The translations under genes were made by a program, and so were the position numbers. This document shows positions 32,150-43,483 of a stretch of 64,000 nt of DNA, piece after piece (position 1 is the stretch's first letter; each line of letters opens with the position of its first letter). The notes beneath the pieces are model-generated. The model saw only the letters and a list, made by a program, of their open reading frames with translations, did no database searches and had not been told where the DNA came from. The stretch is from Patiria pectinifera (Eukaryota; Echinodermata; Asteroidea; Valvatida; Asterinidae). The stretch is taken from contig CM057142.1 in NCBI GenBank assembly GCA_029964075.1, forward strand, positions 31,684,392-31,748,391, written 5' to 3'.

Positions 32150-32714
32150 TAGTGGATATTTTGCCGGAGGTAATGACGGCAAACTAACGTTTACTAAAGG
32201 TTTGCCGGTGGCAATCCATATCAACAGAGGGCGCTGTACTCTTTAAGATAGGGCTGAATTATAAGATGTATTTAAATTCCCACCAAAAGTTGAGTAGCAC
32301 GATTGGTGTAGTGGTTAAGCAAAAGCTCTAGTGTGCGGGATGACTGGAGTTCGAATCCGAGCGCCGCCACATTTTTAAGTTTTTTTTTTCCCATCCCCAA
32401 ATAAACAAGAGTATTCTTCTTTTGTTATTTTAATATGTCTCAAACATTTTATTGCAGAGTATTACATTTTCTTTTTCAGATTTGTGGCTCTGGAGGATTT
32501 TTTTTAAAAGGGAAATAAAGTCCGAAATTATAAAATGGTCTGAATCCCATCTTGAGAATAGGAGGTTACAACGATAATATTGGCATGGAGCCAGACTAAA
32601 ATTTGTCACCGGAAAATGTTTAAGTACAAAAAAACAGTGACTGCGCATGTTCAGTGCACATCCGGCAAACTAACGTTTACTAAAGGTTTGCTGTCTCCGG
32701 CAAAATATCCACTG
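32150..32714. mobile_element. inverted-repeat element with AGTGGATATTTTGCCGGAG ends
   Basis: The left end (AGTGGATATTTTGCCGGAG) and right end (CTCCGGCAAAATATCCACTG) are complementary. Just inside each end lies the sequence CGGCAAACTAACGTTTACTAA with AGGTTTGCCG, which is itself a hairpin. The interior (about 565 bp total) includes a tRNA-like segment. No coding sequence. Superfamily unassigned. Confidence 0.7.
32291..32372 (+). repeat. tRNA-like segment (tRNA-derived SINE or relic)
   Basis: An A-box match TGGTGTAGTGGTTAAGC and a B-box match AGTTCGAATCC stand about 50 bp apart, as in tRNA genes. The acceptor and T stems do not pair when folded by eye, so it is not a functional tRNA gene. It lies inside the inverted-repeat element. 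Confidence 0.6.
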
Positions 32715-34393
32715 CCTATTCATAATGACGTATTGTACTGTCATTGGCCAGCTCATGCGTTGTCATGCATGTCATGGTTGTCAATGTCATGCGTATAACG
32801 TACCGCTGTCTTCCAGATACTTAAATCAATATGACCGGCTGCCTCGAACTTAGTCCCATAAATCTGACTGAAATACTGGACTACCTCCGTATATTCAAAC
32901 GCAGGTCCCGTTGCTAGGGGAGCCGAAAATCAATTAAAGATTGAAATTATTTTGTCAGCAGAAAATCAACCCAGCTAGGGCCTATAGTATGACTGCTAAA
33001 TAGTACAAAATTGTTAAATTCGGTACCTTCAGTGGTCTAGTTATCAAAAAATCATGGTAATTCGGCAAAGAATTCCGACGGTTTTTAAAAAGCATGGCAT
33101 CTCTGATATTTACCAGACTGTTTCCCGGCCACCCTATAATAATAGTCAAAAGGCCAATGGGGTCAGGGAACCAGACAAGAGCTTTAATCATCTACTGAGC
33201 GTGCGTCAACTTTGGCAAAGCGCACCGCGGCTGTTGCCTGTCATTCCAACATCTTTGGAGCTCTGTGAAGTGCCCGGATGCAATATGTGGCCGCGGATGA
33301 AGAACGCCCACAAGAGGGCGCGCTTCACTGCTGAGGGCTTCAAAGATTGAGAATCAGATTATTCTGATCAGCTGATCGGGAAGTGGACATTTGATAGCTG
33401 CATTACATAACAGGTCTGAAACAAAAACAGCGATTCTGCTATGGCCCCTCTTTCCTGACACTGACACAGTGACACTGTTCGTACTTTGAGTACAACGTTA
33501 CTCGTTAGGTCTAGTTGGGCATTTCGTCACTGACACAATGAACTGACACCCGGTTGACCCTGTGTGTGTTTACACAGTAATGTGTAATTTTGAGGGGACG
33601 CATTTTGTGGGATTCAATGACAACTGGACCTTTCCAAAAACACTCCAGAGCTGTAAATAGGTGGGAATTCTCTGATCAGTCATACGGGAATTGGGAAAAT
33701 GCTATTCATGAACTAAGTAGACCACTAGTGAGTGAATGCGGTTACATTGAGCAAATTCAGTGAAATTAGGGGGACGTTCCAGATATTTTCGTGAGCTTGT
33801 GTCACCAAAAAACCTCAGAAGGCATGATTTTTTTTTAAAGTTGGTTTCAAATAGCCGGTTTCCAAAATCCAAGCCGAAGAGTGTAATTCAAACCGAATTT
33901 TTAAAAATACAGATTTTTATCCCACCACTGTTTTTAGTTGCAGCTTAGTGTTCAGAACTCAGACCGTTGTTGAAAGCAACTTAGCAGTCAAGACTTCTCA
34001 AGTTTTTCTTAAAGGGTTTGTGTGTCACCGATTAGCATGCCATGCTAATGATACTTTGTAAAAAAACAACAGGCAAATTAATCTTTTAAATAATAGGGTA
34101 GACATTACATTGTACAGTATAGCACCACCGTATTTTACATGCACATGTGTACCTGTCAGGCATGCAACTTTTCCTCGGATCAGCTGATTTCCTTGTTTTT
34201 TACTTGAAAAATGCTGTACAAAGTCTTGTGTGATTTTGGAATTTCCTCATTTTTAAAAAAAATTCCCAGTTGCATGCCTGACCTGTACAAGTGTATGAGA
34301 AAAGCAGATCACCTTTATACATGGGTAAATGTCACTTTTTCTTTATGCCTCGAATTGCTTTTACTAATTGTTTAATTTCTATTTTATTTTCAG
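32715..34393. other. no gene recognised before calcineurin B
   Basis: Contains a GC-richer patch at 33200-33350 (CGCACCGCGG, GGCCGCGGATG) that could be part of a 5' region. An ATG directly before GTAA at 33054-33056 could be the single-Met exon of calcineurin B, but the context (AAAAAATCATG) gives no independent support. Confidence 0.35.
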
Positions 34394-34433
34394 GGAAACG
34401 AACAATCACTTCCTGTCGAGCTGTGCTCAACTT
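34394..34433 (+). CDS. CNB exon: [13 protein letters not shown] (40-nt microexon)
   Basis: 40 nt between TTTTATTTTCAG and GTAAGT; 13 codons plus one base (T, completed to TTC Phe by the next exon). It starts exactly at Gly2, implying that the preceding exon ends with the ATG. Confidence 0.9.
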
Positions 34434-37400
34434 GTAAGTAATGATTTCAATTCCAATCTTTCCGCCGTTTTCCACTTTCTACACGTTCTATCAAGTTTTA
34501 GATGCAGTTATCAGTCAGTCACCTTCTTGGTTGGCACTTGTATACCGTGCTGACTGGAAAAATGGAGCATTTCCCCCACCATCCACCCCTCCATACTGGG
34601 GTTAGGGGTGTACTTTGCTGGAAAACTGTCAGGCATGCTGTATAGGCCATCAGCCTCGGTCCAAAATTTTGGCCACCGGTATCAAATGAGGGGAATAATC
34701 GTCACAGCAATTTTTGGCAAGGTATACACCTCCAGAGATGGAAAATATGTGATAGCATTGCAGAGGTGGCAGCTTTTGGGGTCAAAATGTCCATCAAAAT
34801 TCTTGTTACCACTCTAGGGGCGGTATACCTTGCGCATGCGCACTATGATAATTTATGCCCAGATTTGATACTGACCAAACCCCCAGGCTGTTGGCCTAGC
34901 ACTTCAACGCATTCTGCTCAGTTCATAGGACACAAAGAATCATTTTTAGCTCACAGGATGTATAAGCATGTACACGTAATTCCCTCACTCAAAACTTAAC
35001 CTAACATTGCCATGTTAAAACGAGGCTGAATGGCAAAAAAGTGTCAGTTAATTTGGGAGGTTGCATTGTGCCAAGGTCTCCGACTGTACCTTGCTTTGTT
35101 TATGTTCATCCATGCATTATTGAGGACTACATTATGCAGGATTGTTCCTGGGTATCAAATTCGGGCGATTCACAATGCAGTGCGCCACCAAGAGTTTGCC
35201 ATGGAGAGTCCATTTTTCAAGTTTACGGTCGACAAAACATGGCCCATTTGAATGAGTGTCAGTAGAAAACTTGAGCTTATTTGTTATAGATTGGGGCATA
35301 GCGTTCTGCCGCCTTACAAAAAAACACCATATTGTTAAAAAGAAAGGAAAAGGGCAAACAGATACTCGAATCATGTGCTTACAAAAGTACTGACCGAAAA
35401 AAACTAACAATATCAAATGTCCCGCCCTTCAAATTTGTTGACCATCTCCCACAATGCACTGGGAAAAATGAAGTCTCCGTGGCAAACTCTTGGTGGCGCA
35501 CTGCATTGTGAATCGCCCGAATTGTTTTGGGGTATCATCGGCACTGGCTCAACGTCCTACAGTGATTTTGAGGATGGTTCCTAGCCAAAAGGGCCTAGGG
35601 GGTTGGGGCTAAACCATGTATGCCACAATCTCACCAGACACAGATACTTCTTTTTGTTTTGTGCGACATATTACCAAATGGAAAGGGCCCCCTTAACCTC
35701 CTAAAAGGATAAGAACAATGAACCGTCGTAAAAAAAAAATTTACCACCTACCAAAAAGTGGCATTTGACAAAGTTTCACAATTTTACGATTAAAATTACA
35801 TCACAGTCATGTGTGTACAGTATGTGGGAATTTTTTTTCCTTCGAATATTCGAAGGGCAAAAAGCTTTTAAAAAAATTGGTGGATGAATGATTGAATATT
35901 CAGAATATTCAGGACAGCCGTAATATTGATTTTAATATTGGAAAACAGAACAGTATTGATGAGCATGTTTTTCATTAACAGATACTAGGCATTTGTGAGT
36001 GTACAAACACTACCAACCCAAATTATTCTTATCCACACTGAGACAGACATGCATCTCTTTTGATTAATCCATCAAAGTCCCCCAACCACTCAATATGGAG
36101 GTATCCTGAATCCATCAAAATCCCCCAACTTTTTTAATACGGACGCATCCTGAATCCGCCAAAATCCTCCAAAACAAGTGTGTTGATTTTGATGGATGCA
36201 GGTACGTTAGGGTTAAATTTTAATTTTAAAAATGTTTAACTTTTAATTGTTATTGACATGCAAATTACATATATATTTCTTGAGGAATTGTTCTGCAGTC
36301 GTAATCTCAACATTTTCCATAATCTCACATGTTGTTTCATGGTTCCTCCACCTACAGTCGACACTGAAGAAATCAAGAGGTTAGGCAAGCGTTTTCGGAA
36401 GCTAGATCTGGACAACTCTGGGGCTCTGAGCGTGGATGAGTTCATGTCCCTGCCTGAACTACAGCAGAATCCCCTGGTGCAGCGTGTCATCGAGATCTTT
36501 GATGTGGACGGCAACGGAGAGGTGGACTTTAAAGGTATCAGAAAGACAGTTCATTTTTGAAGCCAGCAAAGGTTTATAGACACCTGACGAATACATTCAT
36601 ATGTAGCATTTTTATGTTGCTTTTAAAGTCTCACTCGTCAGCCCCTTCTAGCAGATGCAACTGGGTAATTCTATCTGCTCTGTTCACAAGTACCCCCTCA
36701 CCGGCAAAGAAAGCACAGTCGGGGGTGACCGACCGACGCCATCTTGCCTGACTGCAATTTTGCTGCGATGCACTGCCGTACCATGTACCGCTGCTTTGTA
36801 CATACATGTAGTACAAATCCCCTGGTGTACGTGCGTCACACACAAGGAACGGTGCGCGTCAACCAGCTAAATGTCCCGCTCATGGGACGTCGTTGCTAGG
36901 TAAAAGTGCGCCCTCTTTCATGGGCGCACGGAGCCCATAAATTTAGGGTCCAAAATGTGACATCTTCCCTGCCCCTGTTACCTTGATACTTAGTAATTTG
37001 CCATTCAAATATCATTTAAAACCCTCCTATACTTTTATATAATTACTTTAAACAATTTGTTATTTGTTGGGCAGGTACATGTAGTTTGTCATTCATAATC
37101 CCTCTTGGAGGACAGCTGCATTAAGGAGTGCATCATCAGCACCGTCGATATCAGAATTTTCAATAATCGATATATCGGAAATCCAATATCGATTATCCCA
37201 TGTAAAAGTTAAAGACCATAAAGATGACACTTTGATTAAAAAAACAACAAACAATGTTAAGTCCCAATTTTCCACGGCTTTCTCTGGAGCATATTGCTCA
37301 AACTTTTTAAAACAAATCTCAGCACTGAGAGTTTGTCCAGAACGGGCGGTTTCTTTTGAGGTTTTACGTTGGGAGACCGTGAATTCCAGCGAACGCAGAG

Positions 37401-40400
37401 CACAAAGCAACGTCGCATGGCATGTCGCAATGGTTTTGTTTTGAGTCACAAGCACAAGTTGCCGCTGAGTTTCATTTCATTATACAGCCAACGTTAAACA
37501 CAAAGTAAAAGCACAAACGGGAGATTTATTTTGATGATAATCTGACGCATTTGCGATATTTTAGATGTCATTCCTCAATATCGAAAATTTTGATATTTCG
37601 ATATGATAAAAAAATTGCTATCGGCGATATCAATATCAAATAATATAGAATAATCAAGTAATTTTGATATATTGACGGTGCTTAGTGCATCAGAATCATA
37701 AAATCATAGATGTCAAATGTTACAGGGACATGGAAAAAAGTGGATCCCAAATTATAGAATGACCCATCTCGCAATGATGTGTTGATAAATGTGAATTTGA
37801 TATTGCGCTCTAAGAATGCTTGTTTAAACTATAAAATTCCCCCAACAAATAATAAAGAGTCAAAATCTGTGTTTGTGTTTTGGTTAAAATCAAGCGCGAG
37901 TGCACAATAAGCTCTGGCATAGTTCCAGAATGTCTCACTTCATATGCAAAATAGACGCGCATGCGCATCGATCAAGACAAAGGGGCGTGTTCCGGAAACT
38001 TTCGCCAAGAGTGCATTTACTGACGACAGCATTGCATTTGGTCAATTTTTGGTCAATTGGTAGTTATATTTTATGGGCAACTTAGGGGGTTCGTTTTTGG
38101 TCATTTTTCCAGGGACAGACATACCGACCGACCAACCGACGGACCGACCAACCAACCAACCACGAAGTGACATGTAGAAGCTCCTGCAAGAGCTTAAAGA
38201 AAGGGGGCACTTGCTTTGGGGGAGGGGGGAGTGACAAGGATTTGCTTATTAGTGACAAGAATCTCTTTTCTTTCTTGACTCATTTTCAGAATTTATCCAG
38301 GGTGTGTCACAGTTCAGCGTCAAGGGAGACAAGGAGTCCAAAATGAAGTGTGAGTATCCGTCTAAGTAATATCTCAAGTATTATCTGGATCTAGCACTTC
38401 TGTCCTTGCACAATTTGTTTCTCTGAGGCACATTCCATTAGGATTGAAAGGCCAGGCCCTCACACTTCCGGGATTTGTATACTCTAGGTCATTCCAGTCG
38501 GAAAGCAGTTTGCTGCAGCTTTTTGCTGGATCTGAAAAGCCAGCTTATTGTCAACTGCAGGCTTTCAAGTATTCCTACTTTTCCTAGTTTTTTTTTACCT
38601 TGCTCCTACTTTTCTTACTTTTTTCTAGAAATTAATACTTTTTTCTTGAAATTCCTACTTTTCCCTACTGGTTTGTCCCGCAAGTCTGAAAAATGAAATC
38701 TCGTTGAATGGTTTTCATGACAGTGTTTGACACTGTCTTTATGTAAATCACACAATGAAGGGCTTGGGTGCAGGAGCACTGCAACTGTACTTCCAAGGCT
38801 TAGTTGAGGATGGAGCACAAGTGTTGTGAGTACAGAACATGCCAAATGAGGCTTATGATGCTGTGGACATGGGTAAGTATCAACGAAAACTACATGTACT
38901 CCTGAAAGCCTGCAAAAGTCCAACTTTTTTTACTGATTTTGTCATCCAAAGTCCTACTTTCGTCCTGTTTAATTTTTTTTTATCCTACTGTTCTCCTACT
39001 TTTTCACCTGGATCTGCTTAAAAGCCTGCAACTAGAATATCAACTTTCACTAACTGAATGACTGACTGACCGAGGTCACTGTGTACAATGTATGTCCTAA
39101 ACTGAGGCTTTTGGGTCCACCTCGACTAGGCAAGCCTAATCGTGTTGATCTCTTATTTGGTGTCTCTGCAGTTTTCTTCAACATCTACGACATGGACAAG
39201 GACGGGTACATCTCCAACGGGGAGCTCTTTCAAGTCCTGAAGATGATGGTGGGCTCCAACCTGAGGGATACGCAGCTGCAACAGATCGTGGACAAGACGA
39301 TCACGAATGCCGACACAGACCAGGACGGCAGGATCTCCTACGATGAGTTCTGTGCGGTAAGTTAGTCTGTGTTTTTCTGGCATCAGCCTCCTCTCAGTTT
39401 GTGCGGAGGTTATTAACAGTTCAAAGACAGATTGTGAAAATTCAGCTTTTATTATTTGGTTTTGCCATTGTAATTTTAACAAGTACTGTTTAATCAGTGC
39501 TGTCTGAGGCCTTGCATGAAAAAAAGTCACCGGCTTACTTGAAATTTTTTTTCCAATTCCATGGCGCTGCTGAGCACACAAGTTTCTGCTAACTGAGCAT
39601 TTATCTATTTCACAGAGATAAGCAGTTAGCACAGCAAAAAGGCACGCTAATCTCAGAAGAAAACTTTGCTTAGGCCCCCAAAAAAAGTCTCCGGTTTCTG
39701 GTATGGAGTTTGCCCAAAAAGTGGTGCGGCCACGCGGCTTTTTTCCCCTTTTTTTTACCTGTTTTTTTTGCTTCAAATGTCGGCTGAGGACTGCAATTGG
39801 TGCCCGACTAAACTTAGTGAAAATATATGGGAGTCCAGAGAGGCTACATAAAGCTTATTCTCGATCATAACCCCATCTAAAAACACGTTAAAATTGTGCA
39901 GCAGCAGGATTCCAGTCAAACCAGTGAGTTTGGCAGTTTTGAGACATCATCTTTCATTGAAAAAAACTTTTTCATTTTGCCGACGCGCATGGCTACGGCG
40001 ATGCGCGCGCATACCAGAAAACGGAGACTTATTTGTTTTGGCCTTAAATTGGTGACGTAACATTAGAAATCTCAATTTGCGTGCAACCATTAGCACATCC
40101 ATGCCGTGAAGAAGAGTGTAATGCCAGAACAGATCTCTGCTTTAGTCAGCACTGCCGTGAAATTTAATGCCCCTGACGTTTTTCAAATACTGCCCCCAAT
40201 TTACCAAATTTAGTTAGTCCTCGTTTTGTTTGCAATCGGTTAATACACATCTGTGAACGAGTGCAAGCCAGCTACTCTGGTTCCCTGACATGACAGTTCC
40301 CCGACGTCTATAAAGTAGGGTCAGGGAACCAGACTACAAGAACAGCAGTGTTTTTTGTTGGTTTTTCCAGCATCTGTGAAACAAAACTTTAAACAAGACC

Positions 40401-40683
40401 GTGTAACAATATTTGCTATAAAATACTAACCCCAAAAACCATCCATTTCTAAAATTTACAGCAATAGCAAATGTTACCTTTAACCTGTATAAAGTTGATA
40501 AATTAGTTGTCCTCAAATGGTGTCTAAAATTATTTGAAGGCCGGTAATGAATGAAAATGAGGCTTTCAGGTCCCTACTCATCGCAATTTAAAAAAGTAAC
40601 TACAAATCTGTGGTGTTTCTATTTTTTCTTTGCAGGTTGTCGGTAATACAGACATCCACAAAAAGATGGTGGTAGATGTATAG
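34394..40683 (+). CDS. calcineurin subunit B (protein phosphatase 2B regulatory subunit)
   Basis: Ca2+-binding regulatory subunit of the Ser/Thr phosphatase calcineurin; it binds the catalytic A subunit. Five exons: 34394-34433, 36358-36534, 38290-38349, 39172-39356 and 40636-40683. All are GT..AG with matching phases, giving 169 residues plus an initiator Met that must come from an upstream exon (total 170, the family length). The first residues GNEQSLP put Gly at position 2, the N-myristoylation site of this family. Four EF-hand loops are intact: [36 protein letters not shown] and [12 protein letters not shown]. The C-terminus HKKMVVDV is typical. Introns contain several MITEs. No frameshift or lost ligand was seen. 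Confidence 0.95.
35000..35608. mobile_element. TTAA-flanked CCCTAACC element, copy 3
   Basis: The left end is TTAA then CCTAACATTGCC. The right end is GGTTCCTAGCC..GGGCCTAGGGGGTTGGGG before CTAA, a degenerate TTAA. The interior is homologous to copy 2 (GCCAAGGTCT..CTGTACC, TGTTCATCCATGCAT). Element G (35159-35522) is inserted inside. It lies in the CNB intron. Confidence 0.6.
35159..35522. mobile_element. element G, copy 2, nested
   Basis: A 364-bp element with the same ends as 10753-11074 (CGGGCGATTCACAATGCAGT..) and an interior homologous in reverse orientation. It interrupts the TTAA-flanked element at 35000-35608. Confidence 0.8.
36063..36212. mobile_element. TTAA-flanked CCCTAACC element, copy 4
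   Basis: A short member: the left flank is TTAA followed by TCCATC, the right end is GGTACGTTAGGG followed by TTAA (36213-36216). The core repeats CCATCAAAATCCCCCAA and its complement (TTGATTTTGATGG). It lies 140 bp before the CNB exon at 36358. Confidence 0.6.
36358..36534 (+). CDS. CNB exon: EF-hands 1 and 2
   Basis: 177 nt, acceptor CCACCTACAG and donor GTATCA. It encodes [17 protein letters not shown]-hand 1, [15 protein letters not shown] and most of EF-hand 2 ([11 protein letters not shown]). The last base pairs with the next exon to give Glu, residue 12 of the loop. Confidence 0.96.
36668..36945 (+). repeat. dispersed repeat I, copy 2
   Basis: Strong match to 16438-16690 throughout (TCACCGGCAAAGAAAG, GTGACCGACCGACGCCATC, GTGTACGTGCGTCACACAC). 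Located in the CNB intron; same orientation as copy 1. Confidence 0.75.
37136..37684. mobile_element. MITE with 8-bp target duplication (hAT-like)
   Basis: Inverted ends TCAGCACCGTCGATATC and its partner (TAAGCACCGTCAATAT read on the minus strand), flanked by a perfect direct repeat GTGCATCA (37128-37135 and 37685-37692). Subterminal ATCGATAT-rich inverted sequence. The 549-bp interior has a 120-codon open frame on the minus strand without a known domain. Confidence 0.8.
38290..38349 (+). CDS. CNB exon: [20 protein letters not shown]
   Basis: 60 nt, phase 1 in and out, acceptor CATTTTCAG and donor GTGAGT. It encodes the linker between EF-hands 2 and 3, part of the region that contacts the catalytic subunit. 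Confidence 0.95.
39172..39356 (+). CDS. CNB exon: EF-hands 3 and 4
   Basis: 185 nt, acceptor TGTCTCTGCAG and donor GTAAGT. It encodes [18 protein letters not shown] (EF-hand 3), [20 protein letters not shown] and EF-hand 4 ([12 protein letters not shown]) to FCA. Confidence 0.96.
39673..40043 (+). mobile_element. Harbinger-like MITE, copy 4
   Basis: Complete copy with inverted ends (GTCTCCGGTTTCTGGTATG and complement) and a perfect TTA duplication (39670-39672, 40044-40046). Same orientation as copies 1-3. Located in the last CNB intron. Confidence 0.9.
40170..40490 (+). repeat. dispersed repeat Q, copy 3
   Basis: This matches 29895-30241, sharing GTGCAAGCCAGCTACTCTGG, TCAGGGAACCAGACTACA and GTGTAACAATATTTGCTATA. 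Located in the last CNB intron. Confidence 0.7.
40636..40683 (+). CDS. CNB last exon, stop at 40683
   Basis: 15 codons ([15 protein letters not shown]) and TAG after acceptor TTCTTTGCAG. The conserved C-terminus confirms the end of the gene. Confidence 0.96.
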   Translation, partial: VVGNTDIHKKMVVDV

Positions 40684-42334
40684 CGCCCTCAAGTGTCCAA
40701 GTAATTTAAGGTACCCTTGTCTGTTTTCTGTGACCACATGGTGTGTCACATTTCTCTGTCCCTGTGCATTCTCTTCTTCTTGTAGATATTGTTTATAATG
40801 TTCCTAGTTGTTGTTTTTTGTCTCAGAAAAGTATAAAAATTCACATCAGATGTTCTCTTGGTTCGCCTTGGCATTACATTCTCTTGTTTTACATGTAAAC
40901 CGTTTTACTGGGAGTTAAGCCTGGTCAGACGTAAACGTAACCCTGGTCAGATGTAACACAGTGCATCAGATATAAAAGTCCATGGGACCTTGCGGCATTG
41001 AGCCATGCCGTCACTTGTTGTTTGGTTTGGGCTCCGTTCACAAGGCCCCCTCTCACCGGCGAGAAAGGGTTGGGGGATACCATAGTCGTGTTCCCTGACC
41101 AAAAGATTCAGACTTTCCTTTCTGACGAATCTTAGATTCATCAGAAATAGATTCTTTGGTTTGGGAACCAGACTAGGGAGCCGATCAGGAGAGACGATGC
41201 CTGACGCTCACGCGAAAGCTATGGCTTTGTGCTTAATTCGAATAAAATTAGTGGTGTGTACTTCGCGCTATATGCGTGTTAATCAGTACACACACGTGGG
41301 GCTCTCAAAAATGGTAAAGAAGCTCCCTCTTTGTTGGCGCACGAGTGACAGCCTTTTTCTGAGGTGGCACCAGGCTCGCGCGAGTCGCGCTCAGGTAGTA
41401 CGCACACACTCTAGGCTCCTTTGACCAATAGGCTCCGTGCACAAGTACCCCTTTAACGACCAGAAAAGGAGAGTTGGGGGAGACCTAGACTGCTCCTAGT
41501 CCATCTACTGCGTATTTTGAATGATACAAATTTATTGGGGGCGGGTATTAGTCTGGGAGACCATCGCAAATTAAATTTGAACGTATTCGCAGGCGCGTCG
41601 ACGACGCCTGACGCTCACAAGAAGACGCTGTGGCTATAGCTTTGGCACATTCAAGAAGTCGTGCGTATGTAGTGCCGAACCAGTACAGTACGTTACGCAC
41701 ACGCTGTGTGCCCCGTCCACGGGGCTGTCAAAAGTGGTATTAACGCACTCTCTTTTGTTGGCGCAATGCCATCTTTAAGATCGTGTCTGGCGTGCGTGCA
41801 CACGAGTGTGGTTCCATCTTCAGAATGGCTTCTAATTTTGTTGGCAAAATTAGTCTATATGGGGGTTGATCGAACCAAACCCTATACATTCTCATCTTGT
41901 GGGGTTGTGTGTTTTTTTACTTTCTGAGCTCTGCTTTAATTATTTCTCCTTTATTGATGTAAACAGACCCATTTTATTGGAGTCATACGTGTACCTGCGG
42001 TTCAAAGCTTGTGGTTGTGTACGCTTGAGTTAATTTTATTTTGTACATTATTTTGACAGTTAGTTAGTCATTTTATGTGTAGTTTCTCTTGTAAAATTGT
42101 ATCAGAGAGTAAGTGTACAGAGAAAGTTGGCTTGGGGGTTAAACATTACATGTATGTCAAAACTTAGATGAGGTTTAGGAAGCCATTGCTTCATCTCAAG
42201 GAAAGTTTAAGTTCCTGACTTGGAGAACACTGCCTCAATATAGACTGTTTGCACTGCAGCCATCTTTGAGGTGTGTGTTTTTGTTCAACAGGGGTACGCA
42301 CAAGTGGACCCCTTGTGCATTCATTGTTAATGAA
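40684..42334. other. downstream of calcineurin B: 3' UTR and repeats
   Basis: The start of this stretch must be 3' untranslated sequence. AATAAA at 41241-41246 is a possible poly(A) signal, 558 bp after the stop. Fragments of repeat I lie at 41028-41075 and 41440-41495 (TCACCGGCGAGAAAG, GGGGGAGACCTAGAC). No further gene was recognised. Confidence 0.5.
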
Positions 42335-42338
42335 TTAA

Positions 42339-42683
42339 CCATAACCCCTATCGGGTATTCTTCAGGTACCCTGCTAAATGCAACAATATCCAACTCAAGT
42401 GAAATGAGAACCATGCTAAATGCAACAAACTGCAACAGTGGATTCTGTTGCATTGTACAGTGGAACCAGTGCACACCAGCCTTGGCACCAAGCAGTTACC
42501 CTGCTAAATGCAACCAAATGCAAAAGTGGATTCTGTTGTACCGCCTTGGCACCAAAAGCAGTTACCATGCTAAATACAACAAGATGCAGCAAAGCACGGG
42601 GACTTGAGTTGGCTGCTAAATGCAACAGTATGCGACAACTGTTTTACCTTTGTTGCTTTCTGTTGCATTTAGCAGGGTTAGGG
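42339..42683. mobile_element. TTAA-flanked CCCTAACC element, copy 5
   Basis: Perfect TTAA on both sides (42335-42338, 42684-42687). Ends CCATAACCCCTA and AGCAGGGTTAGGG. The core repeats TGCTAAATGCAAC six to seven times and ends in its complement GTTGCATTTAGCAGG, so the 345-bp element can fold back. This core word is not shared with the other copies. Confidence 0.75.
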
Positions 42684-42804
42684 TTAATTAATGTAACAAA
42701 AGACACCTCCAAAATGGCTGATAAAGGCAATCAATCTATTGGTCAGTGTTCTGTTTCAGGAATATAAAATCCTGTGATATGAAGCAAAATAGTATTTTGA
42801 TTAA

Positions 42805-43017
42805 CCCTAACCACTCCCAACCCTTCAAAATTCCAACTGCATGTTTTGTTTGATTCTGTTGGAATGAGGACTGCGCTAGTAAACTGATTATGCTTAACAT
42901 GGGGTCAGGCATACCACCATAATCAGAGTCCAACAGTGTAGGTGTTGAGTCACCACATGGTGTTGGATTTTGCAAGAGTGAGGGAGGATCCTGGTAAATT
43001 ACTCAAGGCTGTTGGGG
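42805..43017. mobile_element. TTAA-flanked CCCTAACC element, copy 6
   Basis: Perfect TTAA on both sides (42801-42804, 43018-43021). The left end is CCCTAACCACTCCC and the right end GGCTGTTGGGG. The core contains CCAACTGCATG and complementary TGTTGGA / TCCAACA words. 213 bp, non-coding. Confidence 0.75.
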
Positions 43018-43483
43018 TTAAAGGCTCTGAACTGAGTTATTTATTTTGTTCTCGCTAATCATGCTACACCTTCAAACCTTCAGCTACACATCTTGTGCCC
43101 TTTTCAGGTGTTAAACGATTTTGTGGTCTTGTATATTAAAGGAGTAGAGTTTGTACTTAAGAAAAGACGTTTCCCCCTTTGTTGGCCAGTTTTTCTCTAC
43201 CCCCATTTTTCTGAAATGAAACAAATTTTTGATTGGCTTTTTCCAAACATCAGAGTAAAATGAATGGTTGTTTTTAAGCAACATCCTACGAAACTACATT
43301 GTCTCAATGATCTGGCTCGACTTGTGGCAACATGCTAAATAATTACTCCAAATTCGGCCTAAAACAGCAAAGAGATTAACTAAATCTGATAGTAGTATCT
43401 AAGAAAAAGATCAAATTGTCCTAGTTTCCCATTGTGGTTAAATATTCCATCGCTTTGCTCATGGAATGCTGATGAAGACTTAA

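Noticed and set aside
32291..32372. Functional tRNA gene
   Set aside because: A and B boxes are present but acceptor and T stems do not pair.
37093..37455. 120-codon minus-strand open frame
   Set aside because: Lies mostly inside the MITE at 37136-37684 and shows no domain.
39153..39776. 207-codon open frame on the minus strand
   Set aside because: It runs antisense through calcineurin B exon 39172-39356 and into a Harbinger-like MITE; the protein has no independent domain.
42650..42690. TTAGGG-like words resembling telomere repeat
   Set aside because: Single GGTTAGGGTT words at transposon ends, never in tandem, so not telomeric.
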